Program-made: the position numbers and the translations under genes
Shown: piece by piece, positions 57,327 through 64,000 of the stretch
How the letters are laid out: each line of letters opens with the position of its first letter
Numbering within the stretch: position 1 is the stretch's first letter
Assembly: GCF_000196735.1 (NCBI RefSeq)
Contig: NC_014551.1
Location: 3,653,001-3,717,000, forward strand
Direction: 5' to 3'
DNA length: 64,000 bases
From: Bacillus amyloliquefaciens DSM 7 = ATCC 23350
GTDB taxonomy: Bacteria > Bacillota > Bacilli > Bacillales > Bacillaceae
The notes under the pieces: generated by a model
Databases searched by the model: none
Seen by the model: the letters and a program-made list of their open reading frames with translations, nothing else
Told to the model about the DNA's origin: nothing

Positions 57327-58007
57327 ATGGATACGAATCCCTATTATGATGAAAAACAACAGAACTACTACGAAGGCCTGAATCCTTATTTATTAAAAAA
57401 AATAGACAAAAACTGGCGTACAGTGCTTGATGTCGGCTGCGGCACCGGTAATTTAGGCGCGGCAATTGAAGACCGCGGAATAACGGTTTACGGTATTGAA
57501 GCGTATCCCGAAGCAGCTGAAAAGGCGGAAAACAAATTGAGCCACGTGCTTTGCGGCGACATTGAATCCGCCATTCTTCCGTACAAATCAGAGCAATTCG
57601 ACTGTATGCTGTTCGGAGACGTACTGGAGCATCTTGTCGACCCGTGGTCAGTGCTGAAAAAACTTCGCCCTTATTTAAAAAAAGACGGCACAGTGCTTGC
57701 ATGCATACCGAATGTCGGCCATATCTCGGTGGTGCTTGAGCTTTTAGCCGGCAAATGGACTTACAGAGATGCCGGATTAATGGATCAGACCCACCTGCGT
57801 TTTTTTACGCGTGAAGAGACTCTTTCCTTATTTAAAGCCTCCGGTTATGAGGTGAAAAGCATTGAGGCGATCCGTGTTGATCATCCCTCTTATCACAAGG
57901 CCATCGCATCTTTGCACGAAGTCTGCGTACAGCTTGGCATAAGACATGATTTTCTGACAGAGGCATCGGCCTATCAATATGTGATTGAGGCTGAGAGGAG
58001 CATGTAA
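57327..58007 (+). CDS. SAM-dependent methyltransferase (class I)
   Basis: 226 residues. Motif I is VLDVGCGTGNLG near residue 33; GIEAYPEAA and LFGDVLEHLVDPW follow, then an HLRFFTREE region usual in Methyltransf_23 enzymes that act on glycan or lipid-linked acceptors. ATG with GAGGTG 8 bases upstream. Coupled to the next gene by a one-base TAATG overlap. In B. subtilis 168 I remember ywcB-ywcA at this place, so it is probably accessory. Confidence 0.85.
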   Translation: MDTNPYYDEKQQNYYEGLNPYLLKKIDKNWRTVLDVGCGTGNLGAAIEDRGITVYGIEAYPEAAEKAENKLSHVLCGDIESAILPYKSEQFDCMLFGDVLEHLVDPWSVLKKLRPYLKKDGTVLACIPNVGHISVVLELLAGKWTYRDAGLMDQTHLRFFTREETLSLFKASGYEVKSIEAIRVDHPSYHKAIASLHEVCVQLGIRHDFLTEASAYQYVIEAERSM

Positions 58008-58681
58008 TGGATGCGCATTCGTTTCTGTTTGTCGTCTGTGTGAATGATGAATCGCTTTACTCCCAATGCAAAAACCATATCCTGCAGCTTACCGTTCCCC
58101 CCTCACACTCCGTTGATATCATGCCGGTATACGATTCAGAGAGCATGACCTCCTCCTACAACAAAGCGCTGAAACACCCTGCCAAATATAAAATTTATCT
58201 GCATCAGGATACATTTATCATTCATCAGCATTTCCTGCGAGACATGCTTCATATCTTTCAATCTCATCGGGAGCTCGGCCTTCTCGGTGTCGCCGGCTGC
58301 AAAACTCTGCCGCCGAACGGTATTTGGTGGGAAAGCGGGCATCGGCTGGGAAAAGTGATTGAATACCGGGTGAATGGTTACCGCCCTCTGGAATTTGAAA
58401 ACAGCGAAGAAAACGGCCTGTTTACGCATGCTGACGCCATTGACGGATTGTTAATGGCCGCTCAATATGACGTAGAGTGGCGGGAGGATTTGTTTCGCGG
58501 CTTTCATTTTTACGACACATCACAGTCGCTTGAATTTCAAAAACACGGCTATCAAGTCGGCGTCGCCTGCCAGAAAGAGCCTTGGTGCCTTCATTTTTGC
58601 GGTGATTCATTTGACGCCGCGGCATATGAAGCGGACAGACAAACATTTGTCAAACACTATATGGGAAAGCCCTCTTGCTGA
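58007..58681 (+). CDS. StrF-like glycosyltransferase
   Basis: 224 residues of the GT2-type StrF domain: FLFVVCVNDESLYSQC at the N-terminus, SMTSSYNKAL, YLHQDTFIIH as the metal-binding acidic region, and GIWWESGH, GFHFYDTSQ downstream. It probably transfers one sugar, and the coupled methyltransferase may act on the same glycan. Ends within a terminator. Confidence 0.8.
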   Translation: MDAHSFLFVVCVNDESLYSQCKNHILQLTVPPSHSVDIMPVYDSESMTSSYNKALKHPAKYKIYLHQDTFIIHQHFLRDMLHIFQSHRELGLLGVAGCKTLPPNGIWWESGHRLGKVIEYRVNGYRPLEFENSEENGLFTHADAIDGLLMAAQYDVEWREDLFRGFHFYDTSQSLEFQKHGYQVGVACQKEPWCLHFCGDSFDAAAYEADRQTFVKHYMGKPSC

Positions 58682-58695
58682 TGCAGAGGGCTTTT
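58666..58695. terminator. Bidirectional terminator between the glycosyltransferase gene and ywbO
   Basis: AAAGCCCTCTTGC / GCAGAGGGCTTT with a one-base bulge, loop TGAT and a T tail. Confidence 0.85.
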
Positions 58696-58700
58696 TACAG

Positions 58701-59303
58701 TTACCGTTTATTCAATTCCCGCTCAATGATTTGTTCAAAGGTTTCCTTTCCCGCTGCGCCCGGGATTCTTTCATCGCCGATGATAAACGTCGGCACTGCG
58801 GTAATGCCGGCTTCCTCATAGGCATGGCGGAGCGCTTCCCGCTGCATGTGTCTGTACGCCCTTGTCTCAAGCGCCTCTTTGAACGCGCCGCCGTCAAGTC
58901 CGGCTTCTTCCGCAAGCTTTGTCAGGACGTTAATGTCACCGATATTTTGTTCTTCCTGAAAGAACGCCCGAAAAACGCGTGTATGGTATTCGCTTTCTTT
59001 CCCATGTTCCTTCGCAAAATGGAAGCCTTCAAACGCCAAATCCGTGTAAGGATGCGGTGATACGCGGGGGAACGTTATATCAACGCCTAAAGACCGCGCC
59101 ATCGGTTCAATTGAGTTTTCCCACATCTGCCGCTTGGCGGGGTCATTCACCGGATCAAGTTTCGGTGAGGGGCTCGGACGCAATTCAAACGGCATCCATT
59201 CCACCTGTACGTCCTTGTCCTTAATTGCTTCTTCAAACGCCGCTTTGCCGACAAAGCAAAACGGACATACATAATCAGAATATACTTTAATCTGCAGTGT
59301 CAT
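58701..59303 (-). CDS. ywbO: YwbO, DsbA-family (FrnE-like) oxidoreductase
   Basis: 200 residues, thioredoxin fold with helical insert. The active-site motif is CPFC (YVCPFCFVGK, residues 11-17). No signal peptide, so cytoplasmic. The cis-Pro loop AVPTFIIGD is present. Function unknown; FrnE-type proteins isomerise disulfides. Confidence 0.9.
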   Translation of the reverse strand: MTLQIKVYSDYVCPFCFVGKAAFEEAIKDKDVQVEWMPFELRPSPSPKLDPVNDPAKRQMWENSIEPMARSLGVDITFPRVSPHPYTDLAFEGFHFAKEHGKESEYHTRVFRAFFQEEQNIGDINVLTKLAEEAGLDGGAFKEALETRAYRHMQREALRHAYEEAGITAVPTFIIGDERIPGAAGKETFEQIIERELNKR

Positions 59304-59361
59304 TGTAAATCTCCTTTCTTTTTCATTTTAAGTTGTAACATAAATAGTTACAAGTATTTTT

Positions 59362-59390
59362 TTAAAAAAACACCCTCCCTATGGAAGGTG

Positions 59391-59391
<1 letters not shown>
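59362..59391 (-). terminator. Terminator of efeUOB
   Basis: ACACCCTCC / GGAAGGTGT with a 4-base loop and seven Ts on the minus strand. Confidence 0.85.
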
Positions 59392-60653
<1,262 letters not shown>

Positions 60654-60666
60654 TTATAACTCCTTT

Positions 60667-61818
60667 TTAAAGCACATCGGCAATCTTCGACATGGTTTCA
60701 GAAAGGGCCGTCAGCTTTGTGCTTATCTCTCTGATTTGATCTTTACTTAATTTATCATAAGACGTATACGAGTGATCACCCGTTTTGTATTTCGACATCA
60801 AAACTTCAAATTCGCTGAATTCCGTATCCAGCTTTTCCGTGACGTCGGAATGGTCTTTCACAAGCGCGCTTTTCACAGTTTCATATACGGCTTTTGAGCC
60901 TTCGACATTAGCAGCCAGATCTGTTAAATCAATTCGGGAGTAACGTTCTTCTTCACCCGTGATCTTTGAGATGCCCGCTTCATTGAGAAGCTCCATGGCG
61001 CCGGCGACGATTTGTTCCGGCGTCAGTTTGAGAGAAGCGATAGAGCCGTCAAGCTCCTTCACATCCTTTAACAGGACGGCGGCCGTTTCTTTTTCGCCAG
61101 TAATCTTATTGTCCTTCCAGAGGGCTTTTTCAAGCTTGTGGAAGCCCGTCCATTTGTCGCCTTCTTCCACATCATTTTCTCTGGCATCGATTCTCGGGTC
61201 AAGCGTGCCGAGGCTTTCGGCAATCGGTTCAATTCGCTCGTAATAGACGCGCGCCTGCGGATAAAGTGATTTTGCTTTATCGATGTCCCCGGCCTTGACG
61301 GCGTCTGTAAACGCTTCAGCCGACTTTACAAGCTGATCGCTCTGTTTTTTCACATATGTTTTATAGTCATCAGCCGCTTTCTTGAGCTGGTCACTCGCCT
61401 TTTTGCTGCTTTTTTCAGCGCCCGTCAGCTCTTCCAGCGAGGCTGTCAGCGATACGGATTCCGATTTAATCTTCTCTGTATCAGGCTTATCTTTTTGTGC
61501 TTCTGTATAAATCGGCTGCAGGTGCTTTTCGATATCTGTGTATTCAAACGGATAATCGCCGCGGATTTTATTTTCAAATGAGAGCCAGTAGCTGTTCAGT
61601 TCTTTCCCTTTTTGCTGAATGCCTTTCCGGTCTTGTTTTTTAACGGATTCATTCAGTTTGGTGAGAATATCCTCCATTTTGTCAACTGATGTTTTGATTT
61701 CCTGGTTTACACTGTTTTTTTCGGCTCCTTTGTCAGACGCTGACTGCTGAGCGCCGCAGCCCGAGCACAAAGCGAGGAGCAGGCCGGCTGACAAAGCCGC
61801 TTTCTGGATATGTTTCAT
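60667..61818 (-). CDS. efeO: EfeO (YwbM), iron-binding lipoprotein (peptidase M75 domain)
   Basis: 383 residues. Lipoprotein signal with Cys near residue 22 (CSGCGAQ), then a helical region and the M75 domain with GFHKLEKALW (HxxE). It lacks the N-terminal cupredoxin part of Gram-negative EfeO. It delivers iron to EfeU. ATG overlaps the efeU stop (ATGA). Confidence 0.92.
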   Translation of the reverse strand: MKHIQKAALSAGLLLALCSGCGAQQSASDKGAEKNSVNQEIKTSVDKMEDILTKLNESVKKQDRKGIQQKGKELNSYWLSFENKIRGDYPFEYTDIEKHLQPIYTEAQKDKPDTEKIKSESVSLTASLEELTGAEKSSKKASDQLKKAADDYKTYVKKQSDQLVKSAEAFTDAVKAGDIDKAKSLYPQARVYYERIEPIAESLGTLDPRIDARENDVEEGDKWTGFHKLEKALWKDNKITGEKETAAVLLKDVKELDGSIASLKLTPEQIVAGAMELLNEAGISKITGEEERYSRIDLTDLAANVEGSKAVYETVKSALVKDHSDVTEKLDTEFSEFEVLMSKYKTGDHSYTSYDKLSKDQIREISTKLTALSETMSKIADVL

Positions 61819-63263
61819 TTTGCAACTTCCCTTCTATTCGATTTTATTTTTAAGATTTCCATAACGAGTGCGACGGCTAAAAATCCGATGATGACCAGCT
61901 GCGGAATTGTGCTGTAAATCGACGGATAGATGCCGAGAAATGATACCGACGGAAGCCAGCTTTCGGCGTCAGACGGCAGAATATCCGCCAGCTGCAGGCT
62001 GTGGACGCCCGTACCGAGAAATTTCACGCACATATACAGCACGACAGCCATGGACAGCAGAAAGAACGGCTTTAACGGAATCCGCATTCCGAGCTTAATC
62101 ATGAGAAAACCCGCTGCCGCAAGGATCAACAATCCCGCCGCGGTTCCTCCTATTAATTCTGTAAGCCGCAGCTTGCCGACGAGGCCGATAAAAAAGATCA
62201 CTGTTTCAAGCCCTTCTCTGACGACCGCCAAAAAGGCGATCAGCGCGAAGGACAGCAGACTGCCTTTTTTAAGCGCCTGCGATTTTTGCGTATTGATTTT
62301 TTCCCGCCATTTATCCATTGAAGCGTTCCGGTGGAGCCAGACGCCGACATACAGGAGCATCACGGCAGACAGAATGCCGGTCACGCCGCCGAGCAGAAAA
62401 TTGTTTTCGCCAAAAATGTTCGAGGAAAACAGCAGTGTGACGCCGACTCCCGCACCGAGAGAGACGAGCATGCCGAGTGACGCTCCGCCCCAAATCCAAG
62501 CTGATGAACGGGTGACCCGGGCTTTTTTCGTCATCGTCAAAAGCGCGCCGATCACAAGAAGCGCTTCCATTCCTTCCCTTACCGGGATAAGAGCGGCGTC
62601 CAGCCAGCTGTAGCTGCTCGACGCAATCGGCTCAAGGAGCTGAATCATTTCGTCAATATGCTTAATGGCCTGATCCGGGCGGTTTTCAGCTTCCGCCTTC
62701 ATAAGCGCCAGGTTCTCTTCTGAAGTCGTGTAGGCCGCTTTTGATTGGGACACGACGTCTCCTTCGACTGCCAGCCAATTCGTGACAAGCTGATCGATTT
62801 TTGTTTGGGCTTCAGCGGTTTGGCTGCTTTTTATCAGCTGTTTCGTCTCTTTTAAGCTTTGAATATAGGCAGAGAGTGTAAGTCTTGAGCTCCCTCCGGC
62901 TGCGTCTTTTAATGTGACGGCCTGCCGGTAGGTTTCCAAGTGGGACCCAAGCTCAGAAAGCGCCGCCTGTACTTTTTTTGTATCTTTATTAATCAGAGAA
63001 AGTGAAATCATTGCGATATTGGAGTTCATTTTTGAGTAGGAAGATATATTTGCTTTTTTGATAGCAGGCTCTTCCTTTTTCCATACAGTTTTGAATTGTG
63101 AAAATGTTTTTTCGACGGATTGCAGGTTTCCGTCTCTTGCAGATTGAATCATTTGCTGATTCAGGCTGATAAGTGAATCGATGGGATCAGCGCCTTTCGC
63201 CACGGCAGAAGAACTGAAAATGACGAGCAGGCTGAATAACATGAAAGCAATCTTCCGTGCCAT
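61815..63263 (-). CDS. efeU: EfeU (YwbL), Ftr1-like iron permease
   Basis: 482 residues: signal peptide (ends VAKG), an extracellular helical domain to about 230, then seven membrane segments with the Ftr1 REGxE motifs (PVREGMEALLV and VVREGLETVIFF). The second ATG behind AGGAGGTGC was chosen; one codon earlier is also possible. Confidence 0.94.
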   Translation of the reverse strand: MARKIAFMLFSLLVIFSSSAVAKGADPIDSLISLNQQMIQSARDGNLQSVEKTFSQFKTVWKKEEPAIKKANISSYSKMNSNIAMISLSLINKDTKKVQAALSELGSHLETYRQAVTLKDAAGGSSRLTLSAYIQSLKETKQLIKSSQTAEAQTKIDQLVTNWLAVEGDVVSQSKAAYTTSEENLALMKAEAENRPDQAIKHIDEMIQLLEPIASSSYSWLDAALIPVREGMEALLVIGALLTMTKKARVTRSSAWIWGGASLGMLVSLGAGVGVTLLFSSNIFGENNFLLGGVTGILSAVMLLYVGVWLHRNASMDKWREKINTQKSQALKKGSLLSFALIAFLAVVREGLETVIFFIGLVGKLRLTELIGGTAAGLLILAAAGFLMIKLGMRIPLKPFFLLSMAVVLYMCVKFLGTGVHSLQLADILPSDAESWLPSVSFLGIYPSIYSTIPQLVIIGFLAVALVMEILKIKSNRREVAK

Positions 63264-63280
63264 CATGCACCTCCTGTAGT

Positions 63281-63299
63281 TGAAAATGATTATCATTAT
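63281..63299. promoter_or_regulatory. Fur box of efeUOB
   Basis: TGAAAATGATTATCATTAT, close to the 19-base Fur consensus, overlapping the predicted transcription start. Confidence 0.9.
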
Positions 63300-63307
63300 A
63301 TATCATA

Positions 63308-63335
63308 ATCATAGTCCGATATCAGCCTTTGTCAA
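63308..63335 (-). promoter_or_regulatory. Sigma-A promoter of efeUOB
   Basis: TTGACA (63335-63330), 16-base spacer, TATGAT (63313-63308). Fur binding just downstream would block it in iron-replete cells. Confidence 0.75.
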
Positions 63336-63355
63336 TAAAAAGTTGCGCATACAGA

Positions 63356-63386
63356 AAAAGGGCCGTCCTCACGGGACGGCCCTTCT
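63356..63386. terminator. Terminator of thiE
   Basis: Eleven-base stem AAGGGCCGTCC / GGACGGCCCTT with loop TCACG and a T tail on the minus strand. Confidence 0.85.
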
Positions 63387-63398
63387 GACAGAAACATG

Positions 63399-64000
<602 letters not shown>

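Noticed and set aside
57163-57702. Minus-strand frame of 179 codons
   Set aside because: Antisense to the methyltransferase gene and the slrA downstream region; Cys/Arg-rich composition, no start signal.
61930-62613. Plus-strand frame of 227 codons
   Set aside because: Lies antisense within efeU, whose REGxE motifs are clear; Pro/Ser/Arg-rich shadow composition.

Overview
The window is chromosomal DNA from a member of the Bacillus subtilis group, most likely Bacillus velezensis / B. amyloliquefaciens. Gene content and order follow the B. subtilis 168 segment from bacG (ywfH) through roc, sps, gerQ, ywd, sac, vpr, qox, gal, slrA and efe to thiE. The proteins resemble the subtilis ones closely without being identical. 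The species call rests on remembered family sequences and gene order, not on a search.

Layout: 1-193 holds the AT-rich 3' end of a membrane-protein gene cut by the window edge. 365-7112 is the bacilysin locus: bacG alone on the plus strand and bacABCDEF on the minus strand. Its first gene, bacA, carries a -1 frameshift and a separate in-frame TAA. Two MFS transporters follow (7213-9874). The arginine-catabolic genes rocABC and rocG (9906-16280) show two sigma-54 promoters, a pair of palindromes that fit RocR sites, and a cre site. yweA (a BslA paralogue) precedes the twelve-gene sps operon (17019-27170) for spore-coat polysaccharide, with a candidate sigma-K promoter. Next come gerQ, ywdK, ywdJ, ywdI, ung, ywdF, a small membrane protein, pdxK and ywdA. 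The sucrose genes sacT-sacP-sacA show promoter, RAT antiterminator site and terminator. ywcI and vpr flank a DnaA-box cluster.

From 40.5 to 47.4 kb the order is ywcH, nfrA, rodA, but a four-gene plus-strand block (WYL regulator, SDR, SnoaL-like, Dabb) separates ywcH from nfrA, and a GNAT gene lies between rodA and ywcE. Then come ywcE, qoxABCD, ywzA, galT, galK, ywcD, ywcC and the small gene slrA. A methyltransferase/glycosyltransferase pair sits where B. subtilis 168 has ywcB-ywcA. The window ends with ywbO, the Fur-controlled iron-uptake operon efeUOB, and a 5'-truncated thiE.

Most of the window is conserved core. The accessory or unusual parts are the left edge, the broken bacA, the second MFS gene, the 41.5-44.7 kb block, the GNAT gene and the methyltransferase/glycosyltransferase pair. 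I found no rRNA, tRNA, CRISPR array, insertion sequence or prophage. I did not find a system I could defend as entirely new; the block at 41.9-44.4 kb and the pair at 57.3-58.7 kb are the least explained.
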